Shown: piece after piece, positions 1-8,748 of the stretch
Position numbering within the stretch: the first letter of the stretch is position 1
How the letters are laid out: the number at the start of each line of letters is the position of its first letter
DNA from: Neisseria sp. Marseille-Q5346
Lineage (GTDB): Bacteria > Pseudomonadota > Gammaproteobacteria > Burkholderiales > Neisseriaceae
Direction of reading: 5' to 3'
DNA: 64,000 nucleotides
NCBI RefSeq assembly: GCF_946902045.1
Contig: NZ_OX336253.1
Span: 310,001 to 374,000, forward strand
Position numbers and translations under genes: made by a program
Notes under the pieces: generated by a model
Database searches by the model: none
The model's input: the letters and a program-made list of their open reading frames with translations, nothing else
What the model was told of the DNA's origin: nothing

Positions 1-1437
1 GCCGGTCAGGTTACGCAGGCTCATGCGCAGGATGGCATCGGCTTGCAATTCGCTCAGGTAATAGCCTTGGCTGTGCAGACCCAAATTCTCTGGCAAGCCT
101 TCAGGGCGCATCATGTGCAGGTCTAAATCCGTGCGGCTAAGCATGTCTTCAACCAAGCTGCTGCGCCATGGGCGGGACAGCAGTTTTTCTTTGGCTTCCG
201 GCGCATTGGCAGATTCTTTAATCAGACGGATGATTTCGTCGATATTGGACAAGGCCACCGCTTTACCTTCGGCAATATGGCCTTCATGACGCGCTTTTTT
301 CAGGCGGAACAAGGTACGACGGGTAACGACTTCGCGACGGTGGCGCAGAAATTCGGACAGGATTTGTTTCAGGTTCAGCAAGCGCGGCTGGCCGTCAACC
401 AAAGCCACCATGTTGATACCGAAGCTGTCTTGCAGCTGGGTCAGTTTGTAGAGTTGGTTCAAAACGACTTCGGCATTTTCATTGCGTTTCAATTCGATCA
501 CGACACGCATACCGGATTTGTCGGACTCATCGCGCAGGTCGGATACGCCTTCCAACGTTTTTTCGCGTACCAACTCGCCGATTTTCTCAACCAGCTTGGC
601 TTTGTTTACTTGATATGGGATTTCATCGATAACGATGGCTTCGCGTTCACCGTTTTTACCGATAGGCTCGATATGGGTTTTACCGCGCATTACCACGCGG
701 CCGCGGCCGGTTTTATAGCCTTCGCGCACGCCGCTCAAGCCGTAAATAGTTGCGCCTGTTGGGAAATCGGGCGCTTGGATAATGTTGATCAGTTCATCGA
801 TTTCAGTTTCAGGCTCGTCCAACAAACGCAGGCAGGCATTGATGGTATCGCCCAAATTGTGCGGCGGGATATTGGTTGCCATACCGACGGCAATACCGGA
901 CGAACCATTGACTAACAGCGCGGGAAAACGGGTCGGCAATACCAGCGGCTCATGTTCGCTGCCGTCATAGTTGGGGCCGAAATTAACGGTTTCTTCTTCA
1001 ATATCCGCCAGCATTTCATGGGAAATTTTTTCCATGCGGATTTCGGTATAACGCATGGCTGCTGCGGCCAAGCCATCGACAGAACCAAAGTTGCCCTGAC
1101 CGTCGATCAGTACATAACGCATGGAGAAGTCTTGTGCCATGCGGACGATGGTGTCGTAAACGGCTATATCGCCGTGAGGGTGGTATTTACCGATAACGTC
1201 GCCGACGATACGCGCCGATTTTTTATAGGCGGAATTCCAGTTGTTTTTCAACTCGTGCATCGCGTACAACACGCGGCGGTGTACCGGCTTGAGACCGTCG
1301 CGGACATCCGGCAGGGCTCGGCCCACAATCACGCTCATGGCGTAATCGAGGTAGCTCTTGCGCATTTCGTCTTCAAGGCTGACAGGCAGGGTTTCGAGTG
1401 CAAATTTATGGTCGTTGCGGATGGTTGCGTCGGTCAT
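1..1437 (-). CDS. gyrA: DNA gyrase subunit A, 5' part (gene runs off the window)
   Basis: Catalytic A subunit of DNA gyrase, which cuts and rejoins duplex DNA to introduce negative supercoils. The 479 visible codons cover the N-terminal breakage-reunion region, from [10 protein letters not shown] to the window edge, where the frame is still open. The catalytic tyrosine is Tyr130 in AMRYTEIRM. The quinolone-resistance region reads [10 protein letters not shown], so codon 91 (positions 1165-1167) is ATA, isoleucine. Neisserial wild-type alleles carry Ser or Thr at this position. Asp95 is unchanged. Family knowledge: substitutions at codon 91 (Ser83 in E. coli) reduce fluoroquinolone binding. 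The start is ATG at 1437. Identity is very secure; the resistance phenotype is inferred. Confidence 0.98.
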   Translation of the reverse strand, partial: MTDATIRNDHKFALETLPVSLEDEMRKSYLDYAMSVIVGRALPDVRDGLKPVHRRVLYAMHELKNNWNSAYKKSARIVGDVIGKYHPHGDIAVYDTIVRMAQDFSMRYVLIDGQGNFGSVDGLAAAAMRYTEIRMEKISHEMLADIEEETVNFGPNYDGSEHEPLVLPTRFPALLVNGSSGIAVGMATNIPPHNLGDTINACLRLLDEPETEIDELINIIQAPDFPTGATIYGLSGVREGYKTGRGRVVMRGKTHIEPIGKNGEREAIVIDEIPYQVNKAKLVEKIGELVREKTLEGVSDLRDESDKSGMRVVIELKRNENAEVVLNQLYKLTQLQDSFGINMVALVDGQPRLLNLKQILSEFLRHRREVVTRRTLFRLKKARHEGHIAEGKAVALSNIDEIIRLIKESANAPEAKEKLLSRPWRSSLVEDMLSRTDLDLHMMRPEGLPENLGLHSQGYYLSELQADAILRMSLRNLTG

Positions 1438-1510
1438 GATTATCTGTAATTTCGTATGGCAAAAATCTTGTTGATTCTACCACAAAACAAGCGGTTTATG
1501 GCTTTTGCGT

Positions 1511-1545
1511 GAAGGCCGTCTGAAACAGGGTTTCAGACGGCCTTC
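1511..1545 (-). terminator. Inverted AG-DUS hairpin after the thioesterase gene
   Basis: A 16-bp perfect inverted repeat built on AAGGCCGTCTGAAAC with a 3-base loop. It lies just past the 3' end of the minus-strand thioesterase gene and upstream of gyrA, so it probably ends thioesterase transcription. Confidence 0.7.
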
Positions 1546-1564
1546 ATTATTTGATAAATTTAAT

Positions 1565-2047
1565 TTAGTTACAGCCAGAATCTTTGTCCGCAGCCTGCAG
1601 ACTCAACTCTTTACGCTTTTTAGCCCTTTCATAACGGCAGCGTTGGCGCGGTGTATTGATTTCCAAAGGTGGGACAGGAACCGGCTTACCGTCTTCAACA
1701 GCAACCATGGTGAAGTAGCAGCTGTTGGTATGACGCACTTCGCCAGTGTGGATGTTTTGCGCCTCCACACGGATACCGACTTCCATAGAAGTACGGCCGG
1801 TGTAGTTGATACTGGCGTAAAAGGTTACCAGTTCGCCGACATGAATAGGCTCTTTAAACAATACTTTATCAACAGACAGAGTAACGCAATAGGTTCCGCT
1901 GTAACGGCAGGCGCAGGAATATGCCACTTGGTCGAGCAGGCGCAGAAGATCGCCGCCGTGAACATTGCCGCTGAAGTTTGCCGTATAAGGCATCATCAGC
2001 TCGGACATGATCAGTTCATGGGAAGGTAGTTGGCGTTCCGGTTTCAT
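1565..2047 (-). CDS. Acyl-CoA thioesterase, hotdog fold
   Basis: A 160-residue hotdog-fold thioesterase predicted to hydrolyse acyl-CoA to free fatty acid and CoA in the cytoplasm. The N-terminal half has the typical pattern NFSGNVHGGDLLRLLDQVAY (residues 24-43), in which the family's active-site Asn and Asp lie. The second half has TGRTSMEVGIRVEAQN. The C-terminus is short and basic, and the length fits a single hotdog domain. The start ATG at 2047 has a strong AGGAGAAG ribosome site. It stands alone, with a DUS hairpin after it. The substrate chain length cannot be told from sequence. Confidence 0.88.
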   Translation of the reverse strand: MKPERQLPSHELIMSELMMPYTANFSGNVHGGDLLRLLDQVAYSCACRYSGTYCVTLSVDKVLFKEPIHVGELVTFYASINYTGRTSMEVGIRVEAQNIHTGEVRHTNSCYFTMVAVEDGKPVPVPPLEINTPRQRCRYERAKKRKELSLQAADKDSGCN

Positions 2048-2161
2048 AGTTTCTTCTCCTTTTGATATTTATTTTTAAATTGTCTGAAAACTTCAGACTG
2101 CACGTGTGCAAAATCATTCTACCGTTTTTAAACGTTGACTTTCAACCCCTTGCCTACCCGT

Positions 2162-3232
2162 TTAAAGCCATTTTCTACTCGAAAAGAAAATCAGCAGTCC
2201 GATGATGATGAACAGCATCACACCCAAAACCATGAAATAGCCGTAATGCCAATGCAGCTCGGGCATATTGTCGAAGTTCATACCGTAGATGCCGGTTATG
2301 ACGGTCAGTGGCATAAAGATGATGGTAATAACTGTCAACACGCGCATTTGCTGGTTCATGCGGTTGGATTGGAAGGAAAGATAAATGTCCATCATGCTCA
2401 ACACCATATCACGCGAGGCATCAAGCGATTCGATAAGCTGCATATTGTGGTCGTATACGTCGCGCAGATAAACAGTCGATTCGCCTTTGAAAATGGCAAA
2501 ATCGCCGCGCACTGCAAGCTGATAGAACACATCGCGCAATGGTAAAAGCGCGCGCCGCAGGCGGACGGCATCGCGCTTGAGGCGGTGAATTTTGCCGAGA
2601 ATATCGCTGTTTTCGTTTTTAAACAAGGATTTGTCTATGACTTCGACGCGGTTGTTGTACTCTTCTAGGACGATAAAATAGTCATCCACGATGCGGTCAA
2701 GCAGGCAATAAGCAAGAAACGCCGTATTTTTGTTCAAAATATTGTGCGGATTTTCGTGCATCTGCCGGCGGAGATGGCTGAACAAGCCCAACGGTTTTTG
2801 TTGGAAAGACAACACAAAATCTTTGCCGATAATCACATACACTTGGTCAGAATGGAGCTTGCCCGTGGAGGTATAGTGGTAAACCTGTGCGGCAGTAAAA
2901 ACATAGCTGCCGTAGTCTTCGATTTTCGGACGCTGTTTGCGGCTGAGAATATCTTCAATCACCAGCTCATGGATGCCGTAAGGCTCAAGCGCGTGTTTGA
3001 GCAAGACAACATCATTGATGCCGACAAAATGCAGCCAGTTGATTTGACCTTCTTGCGGGCGGGCAATATCGGGCAAGTTTTTTCCGGCAAGATAATCATG
3101 CTGAGCAAAGGTATCGGCGGAATACAAGGTTTGATGGATAGCAGAACGCGGCGCATTGTCGGTATTGCTGCGCTGCATGGTTTGGTCTTGCAGATTGTCG
3201 GTTGTCTCAACTGGATTGGCTGGTTTGCTCAT
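2162..3232 (-). CDS. corA: CorA-family magnesium/cobalt transporter
   Basis: Divalent cation channel of the inner membrane, 356 residues. The long N-terminal cytoplasmic domain is followed by two C-terminal membrane segments (about residues 300-315 and 331-350). The family signature YGMNF lies at about 316-320 between them, and the basic tail SSRKWL follows. These features match pentameric CorA channels that import Mg2+. The start ATG at 3232 has only a weak ribosome site (AT-rich upstream). The first 40 or so residues are poorly conserved, so a later start is possible. The preceding minus-strand gene is gshA's neighbour upstream; no operon is evident. Confidence 0.92.
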   Translation of the reverse strand: MSKPANPVETTDNLQDQTMQRSNTDNAPRSAIHQTLYSADTFAQHDYLAGKNLPDIARPQEGQINWLHFVGINDVVLLKHALEPYGIHELVIEDILSRKQRPKIEDYGSYVFTAAQVYHYTSTGKLHSDQVYVIIGKDFVLSFQQKPLGLFSHLRRQMHENPHNILNKNTAFLAYCLLDRIVDDYFIVLEEYNNRVEVIDKSLFKNENSDILGKIHRLKRDAVRLRRALLPLRDVFYQLAVRGDFAIFKGESTVYLRDVYDHNMQLIESLDASRDMVLSMMDIYLSFQSNRMNQQMRVLTVITIIFMPLTVITGIYGMNFDNMPELHWHYGYFMVLGVMLFIIIGLLIFFSSRKWL

Positions 3233-3279
3233 AAAAATAAATCATGTTTTTTAGTTAGAATGAATTGTACAGACAGAAA

Positions 3280-3311
3280 AGGCCGTCTGAAAACAAATTT
3301 TCAGACGGCCT
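3280..3311 (-). terminator. Inverted AG-DUS hairpin, gshA region
   Basis: AGGCCGTCTGAAAA and its reverse complement separated by 4 bases. It sits just upstream of corA and beyond its start. On the minus strand it is 48 bases before corA, on the corA side of the corA-gshA gap. It probably marks the boundary between gshA (upstream on the minus strand, ending at 3341) and corA. Confidence 0.6.
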
Positions 3312-3340
3312 GACAATATCGATCAACGCTTTATGCTTTA

Positions 3341-4699
3341 TTAGGCTTGAGGCGCGGTTTTCTCCAACTCCAATGCGGCAGCAAGCAAGGACAGGCGCGC
3401 CATTACGCCGTAAACGTAGAGGCGGTTGTGTTCGTTGTCCACGTCGCAGTCTTTTTCAGAGCGCGGCATACCGAGCGAATCCCATTGTTCAAATACGCGT
3501 TTGCAGGCTTCAGGTGCTTCTTGAGAATTATCGCCGTTACCGGTAGGAATGCTGTTGGACAGTGGCACAAATACCATACCGCCGGCATTGAGGTTTTCGT
3601 CCGCGCCACGGCCTTCGTGTACACGGAAGAAACCGCCGATAACGAAACGGTCCATCATATAAACGACAGGTTCACACACGGCGCCGTTCATGGTTTCGTA
3701 GGTATAAATACCTTCTTGGACAATGACTTCGCTGACTTCCAAACCTTCTTTGACTTTCGCCATTTTATTGCGGTTTTTACGGTTCAAGCCGCGCACTTCA
3801 TCCGCAGATTTAACACTCATCACGCCCATGCCGTAAGTACCTGCGTCGGCTTTCACAATCACGAAAGGCTGGTCTGTAATACCCAATTCATCGTATTTGG
3901 CTTGAATTTTCGCTAGCACACGTTCTACTGCTTCCGCCAACGCATCCTCGCCTTCACGTTCTTGGAAATCCAAACCGCTGATTTTTTCAAAATAAGGATT
4001 GATTTGCCATTCGTCGATGTCAATCAACTTGGCAAATTCGGCAGCAACTTGGTTGTACGCGCCGAAGTGTTCGGTTTTACGGCGAGTCGTCCAACCGCCG
4101 TGCAATGGAGGCAAAACGGTTTGGTTGATACCTTTAAGGATTTCAGGAACACCCGCAGACAAGTCATTGTTCAACAAAACAACGCAAGGCGAGAAACCGT
4201 CTGCGAGATGTACACGCTCACGGGTACGCAATAAAGGCTCAAGCAAAATTTTGTCGCCCAACGCGGTTTCAAACTCGGTTGGCTCAGTCACTTCAGGATT
4301 CAAACTGCCCAAGCGCACTTCGTATCCTGCCGAACGCAAAATCTCGCTGAGTGCGTAAACGTTTTGCAGATAGAATGTGTTGCGCGTGTGGTTTTCAGGA
4401 ATAATCAATACGGATTTTGCCGTTTCACAGGCACGCTGCACCGCATCTTGCGCGGCAACCGCCGCCAGCGGGATAAAGTTGGGATTCAAATTATTGAAGC
4501 CGCCCGGAAACAGGTTCATATCGATAGATGAAATTTTGTAACCGGCATTACGGATGTCAACCGAACCATAAAACGGCGGACGGTGTTCGTTCCAATGCGA
4601 ACGGAACCATGCTTCGATTTTGGCATGATTGGCAAGGACTTTTTTCTCAAATTCCCGTAATTGAGTCAGATGCTCAGGAGCCATTACCGGTAATTTCAT
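3341..4699 (-). CDS. gshA: Glutamate-cysteine ligase, proteobacterial GshA type
   Basis: First enzyme of glutathione synthesis, joining glutamate and cysteine with ATP. It is 452 residues and belongs to the GshA subtype found in beta-proteobacteria and Acidithiobacillus, not the E. coli type. Recognised stretches are PPFYGSVDIRNAGYKISSID near residue 40, NLFPGGFNNLNPNFIPLA near residue 62 and FVIVKADAGTYGMGVMSVK near residue 280, an ATP-grasp-like nucleotide-binding motif. The C-terminus ends with LSLLAAALELEKTAPQA. The start ATG at 4699 follows GAGGTATAGAGA. It is divergent from leuC, with about 260 AT-rich bases between them. The glutathione theme recurs in the window with gloB. Confidence 0.93.
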   Translation of the reverse strand: MKLPVMAPEHLTQLREFEKKVLANHAKIEAWFRSHWNEHRPPFYGSVDIRNAGYKISSIDMNLFPGGFNNLNPNFIPLAAVAAQDAVQRACETAKSVLIIPENHTRNTFYLQNVYALSEILRSAGYEVRLGSLNPEVTEPTEFETALGDKILLEPLLRTRERVHLADGFSPCVVLLNNDLSAGVPEILKGINQTVLPPLHGGWTTRRKTEHFGAYNQVAAEFAKLIDIDEWQINPYFEKISGLDFQEREGEDALAEAVERVLAKIQAKYDELGITDQPFVIVKADAGTYGMGVMSVKSADEVRGLNRKNRNKMAKVKEGLEVSEVIVQEGIYTYETMNGAVCEPVVYMMDRFVIGGFFRVHEGRGADENLNAGGMVFVPLSNSIPTGNGDNSQEAPEACKRVFEQWDSLGMPRSEKDCDVDNEHNRLYVYGVMARLSLLAAALELEKTAPQA

Positions 4700-4810
4700 T
4701 CTCTATACCTCTTGGTAAGTGTGGATGTTGAGTGAGAATGATAGAACTTTTTAGTGCATTTCGACAAGCATTCTTTCAGATAAAATGCATCTTTTTGTCA
4801 ACAATTCTAC

Positions 4811-4876
4811 AATTTGTCTAATTTTCAGTAAGAATTTTTGAAACTCTACGACAAATTTTAAAAATTGGACAAATTT
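4811..4876 (+). promoter_or_regulatory. Candidate leucine-gene operator region upstream of leuC
   Basis: Three related AT-rich elements lie in the gshA-leuC gap. AATTTGTCTAATTTT is at 4811-4825 (reverse complement AAAATTAGACAAATT), ACGACAAATTTT at 4848-4859 and AAAATTGGACAAATTT at 4861-4876. The core TTRGACAAA also occurs twice upstream of leuA (50454-50469 and 50527-50543). The motif sharing is seen directly; operator function is inferred. Confidence 0.5.
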
Positions 4877-4963
4877 CTATTGCGCAGCCCCTATAAAAAG
4901 CCTAAAATCCGCCCATAAACGCAAACCATCATTCATACCTACCAATAGCAAAGAATACTCATC

Positions 4964-6373
4964 ATGAGCACACAAACCCTTTACGATAAACTTTGGAACA
5001 GCCACGTCGTCCGCGAAGAAGAAGACGGCACTGTTCTGCTTTACATCGACCGCCACCTGGTTCACGAAGTAACCAGCCCACAAGCATTTGAAGGCTTGAA
5101 AATGGCCGGCCGCAAACTCTGGCGTATCGACAGCGTAGTCTCCACAGCCGACCATAACACCCCGACCGGCGACTGGGACAAAGGTATCCAAGACCCGATT
5201 TCCAAACTGCAAGTTGATACTTTGGACAAAAACATTAAAGAGTTTGGCGCACTCGCCTACTTCCCGTTTATGGATAAAGGCCAAGGCATCGTGCACGTTA
5301 TGGGCCCGGAACAAGGCGCCACCCTGCCCGGCATGACCGTTGTCTGCGGCGACTCGCACACTTCTACCCACGGCGCATTCGGCGCATTGGCGCACGGTAT
5401 CGGCACTTCCGAAGTCGAACACACCATGGCGACCCAATGTATTACTGCGAAAAAATCCAAATCCATGCTGATTGCCGTTGAAGGCCGTCTGAAACCCGGT
5501 GTTACCGCCAAAGACGTGGCGCTTTATATCATCGGCCAAATCGGTACGGCCGGCGGTACAGGCTACGCCATCGAATTTGGCGGCGAAGCCATCCGCAGCC
5601 TTTCTATGGAAGGCCGCATGACCTTGTGTAATATGGCGATTGAAGCCGGTGCGCGCTCAGGCATGGTTGCCGTCGACCAAACCACCATCGACTATGTAAA
5701 AGGCAAACCTTTCACACCTAAAGGCGAAGCATGGGATAAAGCCGTCGAATACTGGCGTACGCTGGTGTCTGACGAAGGCGCAGTATTCGATAAAGAATAC
5801 CACTTCAAAGCCGAAGACATCGAGCCTCAAGTGACTTGGGGCACATCGCCTGAAATGGTTTTGGACATCAGTGGCAAAGTGCCTAATCCTGCCGAAGAAG
5901 CCGATCCGGTCAAACGCAGCGGCATGGAACGCGCCCTTGAATACATGGGCTTGGAAGCTGGTACGCCATTAAACAAAATCCCTGTCGATATCGTCTTTAT
6001 CGGTTCTTGCACCAACAGCCGTATCGAAGACTTGCGCGAAGCCGCCGCTATCGCCAAAGGCCGTAAAAAAGCGGACAATGTACAACGCGTATTGATTGTC
6101 CCCGGCTCCGGTTTGGTGAAAGAACAGGCCGAAAAAGAAGGCTTGCACGAAGTATTTATCGAAGCCGGTTTTGAATGGCGCGAACCAGGCTGCTCTATGT
6201 GCCTCGCCATGAATGCCGACCGCCTGACCCCGGGACAACGTTGCGCCTCTACTTCCAACCGTAACTTTGAAGGCCGTCAAGGCAACGGTGGACGCACCCA
6301 CCTCGTCAGCCCTGCCATGGCAGCTGCAGCCGCGGTTACCGGCCACTTTACCGACATCCGCACTATGGCTTAA
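4964..6373 (+). CDS. leuC: 3-isopropylmalate dehydratase, large subunit
   Basis: Large subunit of isopropylmalate isomerase, which converts 2-isopropylmalate to 3-isopropylmalate in leucine synthesis. It pairs with LeuD, encoded 900 bases downstream. It is 469 residues, the usual length. The 4Fe-4S cysteines are visible: Cys349 in GSCTNSR, and Cys410 and Cys413 in CSMCLAMN. The motif [20 protein letters not shown] near residue 128 is also typical. The start ATG at 4964 follows the AT-rich gap with the shared leu motif. An AG-DUS lies in frame at 5482-5493, coding for part of EGRLK. Confidence 0.98.
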   Translation: MSTQTLYDKLWNSHVVREEEDGTVLLYIDRHLVHEVTSPQAFEGLKMAGRKLWRIDSVVSTADHNTPTGDWDKGIQDPISKLQVDTLDKNIKEFGALAYFPFMDKGQGIVHVMGPEQGATLPGMTVVCGDSHTSTHGAFGALAHGIGTSEVEHTMATQCITAKKSKSMLIAVEGRLKPGVTAKDVALYIIGQIGTAGGTGYAIEFGGEAIRSLSMEGRMTLCNMAIEAGARSGMVAVDQTTIDYVKGKPFTPKGEAWDKAVEYWRTLVSDEGAVFDKEYHFKAEDIEPQVTWGTSPEMVLDISGKVPNPAEEADPVKRSGMERALEYMGLEAGTPLNKIPVDIVFIGSCTNSRIEDLREAAAIAKGRKKADNVQRVLIVPGSGLVKEQAEKEGLHEVFIEAGFEWREPGCSMCLAMNADRLTPGQRCASTSNRNFEGRQGNGGRTHLVSPAMAAAAAVTGHFTDIRTMA

Positions 6374-6378
6374 AGTAT

Positions 6379-6413
6379 TTTCAGACGGCCTTTATTGATC
6401 AGGCCGTCTGAAA
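6379..6413 (+). terminator. Inverted DUS hairpin after leuC
   Basis: TTTCAGACGGCCT and AGGCCGTCTGAAA separated by 9 bases, starting 5 bases after the leuC stop codon. It separates leuC from the lipoprotein gene. Confidence 0.65.
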
Positions 6414-6497
6414 CAATACCTTGCTCAAGTAAGTTTTCCTATTGCGCAAAACGTCCGAAAACCTTCTTAATCATTGATAACTTGAAAGGAATCTAGT

Positions 6498-6752
6498 ATG
6501 AAAAAACTGTTTGCATTAGCTGCCGCAGCCCTCATCCTGTCAGCTTGTTCCAGCACTTGGTCCGGCGCAAAAAACGATACCAACCGCAATTGGGACAAAA
6601 CCAAAGAGACTGCCGAGCGCGTAGCCGATAAAACCAAAGAAACCGCAGAACACGTTGCCGAAAAAACCGGCGAAGCCGTTAAAAAAGGCGGCAATGCAGT
6701 AGGCCGCGGCATGAGCCATGTTGGAGAAAAAATCGAAGCCGCTACCGAATAA
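6498..6752 (+). CDS. Small lipoprotein with LEA-like 11-residue repeats
   Basis: An 84-residue predicted lipoprotein of unknown function. The signal peptide ends in the lipobox LSAC with Cys17. The mature part is charged and amphipathic, with tandem units close to 11 residues: DKTKETAERVA, DKTKETAEHVA and EKTGEAVKKGG. This pattern resembles group 3 late-embryogenesis-abundant (LEA) motifs, which favour amphipathic helix and are linked to desiccation or osmotic stress in other organisms. It sits between leuC and a VOC gene with DUS hairpins on both sides, so it is probably its own transcription unit. A clear AAAGGAATC ribosome site precedes the ATG. The repeats are seen; the stress role is only an analogy. 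Confidence 0.85.
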   Translation: MKKLFALAAAALILSACSSTWSGAKNDTNRNWDKTKETAERVADKTKETAEHVAEKTGEAVKKGGNAVGRGMSHVGEKIEAATE

Positions 6753-6760
6753 TTCGGTAA

Positions 6761-6804
6761 ATCAGGCCGTCTGAAGCTCCTGACTCCGTTTCAGACGGCC
6801 TGAT
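6761..6804 (+). terminator. Inverted AG-DUS hairpin after the LEA-like lipoprotein
   Basis: ATCAGGCCGTCTGAA and its exact reverse complement separated by 14 bases, just after the lipoprotein stop codon. Confidence 0.7.
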
Positions 6805-6855
6805 ACATTATTAATTTTTCAGACATTTTCACGATTCCAAGCAAAGGAAGAAACA

Positions 6856-7221
6856 ATGAGTAATCCGTCAAGCTGGTTTGGTATTCACGCTCATGATTTG
6901 GATCGCGCCAAAGCCTTTTACGAATCCGTATTCGGTAAGCCCCTGCAAGACGTTGGCGGCAACGGATTCCGTTTCATCATTTTCCCAGCCGATTACACCC
7001 AACACGGTACGGCCGGCATGATTTGGCACGACAGCAATGCCCAGCCCGGCCACGGCGGTACAACCATTTTCTTCAATTGCCCGGATTGTGCCGAAACAGC
7101 AGAAAAAGCCGTTGCAGCAGGCGGCAAACTGTTACAAGAAAAATTCCGCATTGCCAACGGCTTTGCAGCATTTATCGAAGACACAGAAGGCAACCGAATC
7201 GGTTTGCACAGCACACGCTAA
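6856..7221 (+). CDS. VOC (glyoxalase/bleomycin-resistance) family protein
   Basis: A 121-residue single-domain protein of the vicinal oxygen chelate fold. It opens with SSWFGIHAHDLDRAKAFYESVFG, the first beta-alpha-beta unit of the family. It closes with GFAAFIEDTEGNRIGLHS, where the conserved metal-ligand Glu of the second unit would sit. The length fits one VOC module dimer half. Family members act as glyoxalases, dioxygenases or antibiotic-binding proteins, and the sequence does not say which. It lies between leuC and leuD but has no obvious link to leucine synthesis. The ribosome site GCAAAGGAAG precedes the ATG. Confidence 0.85.
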   Translation: MSNPSSWFGIHAHDLDRAKAFYESVFGKPLQDVGGNGFRFIIFPADYTQHGTAGMIWHDSNAQPGHGGTTIFFNCPDCAETAEKAVAAGGKLLQEKFRIANGFAAFIEDTEGNRIGLHSTR

Positions 7222-7266
7222 CCCGAATAGCCATAAAATTTCCCATTATTACTATAAGAATCTGAC

Positions 7267-7908
7267 ATGAAAGCCTTTACCAAAATTACCGCCATCGTCG
7301 CCCCGCTCGACCGCAGCAACGTCGACACCGATGCCATCATCCCCAAACAATTTCTGAAATCCATCAAACGCAGCGGCTTCGGCCCCAATGCTTTTGATGA
7401 ATGGCGTTACCTCGACCACGGCGAACCGGGCATGGACAACAGCAAACGCCCGTTGAATCCGGATTTCTCCCTGAACCAGCCACGCTATCAAGGCGCACAA
7501 ATCCTGTTGACGCGTAAAAACTTCGGTTGCGGCTCTTCACGCGAACACGCCCCTTGGGCATTGGACGACTACGGCTTCCGCGCCGTCATCGCCCCCAGCT
7601 TCGCCGACATCTTCTTCAACAACTGCTACAAAAACGGCCTTTTGCCTATCGTTTTGACAGAAGAACAGGTTGACCAGCTTTTCAAAGAAGTTGAAGCCAA
7701 CGAAGGCTATCAGCTCTCCATCGACCTTGCCGAGCAAACCCTGACCACCCCTAGCGGCGAAACATTCACATTCGACATTACCGAACACCGCAAACACTGT
7801 CTCTTAAACGGCTTGGACGAAATCGGCCTGACCCTGCAACACGCTGACGAAATTCACGCCTTTGAAGAAAAACGCCGCCAAAGCCAGCCTTGGCTGTTTA
7901 ACGGTTGA
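7267..7908 (+). CDS. leuD: 3-isopropylmalate dehydratase, small subunit
   Basis: Small (swivel-domain) subunit of isopropylmalate isomerase, partner of LeuC, 213 residues. Recognised motifs are [19 protein letters not shown] near residue 14, [15 protein letters not shown] near residue 83 (substrate recognition and swivel domain) and [21 protein letters not shown] near residue 108. The start is ATG at 7267. It is separated from leuC by two small genes, so the two subunits are probably not on one compact operon. A strong DUS hairpin follows. Confidence 0.98.
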   Translation: MKAFTKITAIVAPLDRSNVDTDAIIPKQFLKSIKRSGFGPNAFDEWRYLDHGEPGMDNSKRPLNPDFSLNQPRYQGAQILLTRKNFGCGSSREHAPWALDDYGFRAVIAPSFADIFFNNCYKNGLLPIVLTEEQVDQLFKEVEANEGYQLSIDLAEQTLTTPSGETFTFDITEHRKHCLLNGLDEIGLTLQHADEIHAFEEKRRQSQPWLFNG

Positions 7909-7914
7909 CATACA

Positions 7915-7954
7915 AAAGGCCGTCTGAAAAATTTAAGTGTTTCAGACGGCCTTT
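7915..7954 (+). terminator. Inverted AG-DUS hairpin after leuD
   Basis: AAAGGCCGTCTGAAA and its reverse complement separated by 10 bases, starting 7 bases after the leuD stop codon. Confidence 0.75.
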
Positions 7955-7976
7955 ACTGAATGTTTTGGGATAGACC

Positions 7977-8645
7977 ATGAGATCATTCGACGAATTAATC
8001 CAAACCCAAGACCCTGCGTGGCCATTGATTCAAGAGTGGCTTACAGAAGCGGTAAACAGCGTTGAAGTTCTGCTACGTACGCTTGAAAAGGCAAAGGAAG
8101 AACTTGTCAAAACCCAAGTAACGATACGTTCGTTTATGGGTGCTGTCGTTTATGAAACCGGCGGTATTCTTATCGATGACGGCTGGTTACGGATACTTGG
8201 TTCTGGCAGCGCGAAGCTACCTCGTGGTTTGGGAAGTTGGAATCTAAGCCGTACACAATCCGAGCCAGCAGGCCCTGCTCCCTATTATCTGTTTGCCGAT
8301 GATGTTGCTGGAGGCTATTTTGCGATTAATGGCGGAGGATTGAATGGCAAAGTAGGTAATGTTTTCTACCTACCACCGGATACACTGGAATGGGAAGATT
8401 GCGGTAAAGGTTATGGCGACTTCTTAAATTGGGCATTGAACGGCGATTTACAGTTGTTTTACGAAAACCTGCGTTGGAAAAATTGGCACGAAGAAATCCG
8501 TGATTTGAATGGCGACAGCGTTTACACGTTCTTTCCGTTTTTATGGACTGAAGAAGGCAGCGATATAAACCAAGTCAGCCGCAAGCGTATTCCTATCGCT
8601 GAACATTATGCTTCCACTTTGGATCTGCAAAACATAACTCTATAA
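7977..8645 (+). CDS. DUF2625-family protein of unknown function
   Basis: A 222-residue soluble protein without a signal peptide. It matches my recollection of the DUF2625 family: an N-terminal RSFDELIQTQDPAWPLIQEW helix, the glycine-rich VYETGGILIDDGWLRILGSG near residue 60 and FADDVAGGYFAINGGG near residue 103. The C-terminal half contains WEDCGKGYGDFLNWAL, a pattern shared with SUKH-like (SMI1/KNR4) immunity-type folds, but this link is tentative. It follows leuD directly, and a degenerate DUS hairpin follows it. The function is unknown. Confidence 0.8.
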   Translation: MRSFDELIQTQDPAWPLIQEWLTEAVNSVEVLLRTLEKAKEELVKTQVTIRSFMGAVVYETGGILIDDGWLRILGSGSAKLPRGLGSWNLSRTQSEPAGPAPYYLFADDVAGGYFAINGGGLNGKVGNVFYLPPDTLEWEDCGKGYGDFLNWALNGDLQLFYENLRWKNWHEEIRDLNGDSVYTFFPFLWTEEGSDINQVSRKRIPIAEHYASTLDLQNITL

Positions 8646-8651
8646 AAAGCC

Positions 8652-8698
8652 TTTTCAGACAGCCTTATTGTCAGAATCCAAATAAGGCATCCTGAAAA
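8652..8698 (+). terminator. Hairpin with degenerate DUS arms
   Basis: TTTTCAGACAGCCTTATT pairs with AATAAGGCATCCTGAAAA except for a 3-base internal mismatch. Both arms are altered forms of the uptake sequence, which suggests it is kept as a terminator after losing uptake function. Confidence 0.5.
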
Positions 8699-8748
8699 CC
8701 GTATTGGCTTCTCTACATCCTGAAGTTTAATTTCTACCTAACCACACC

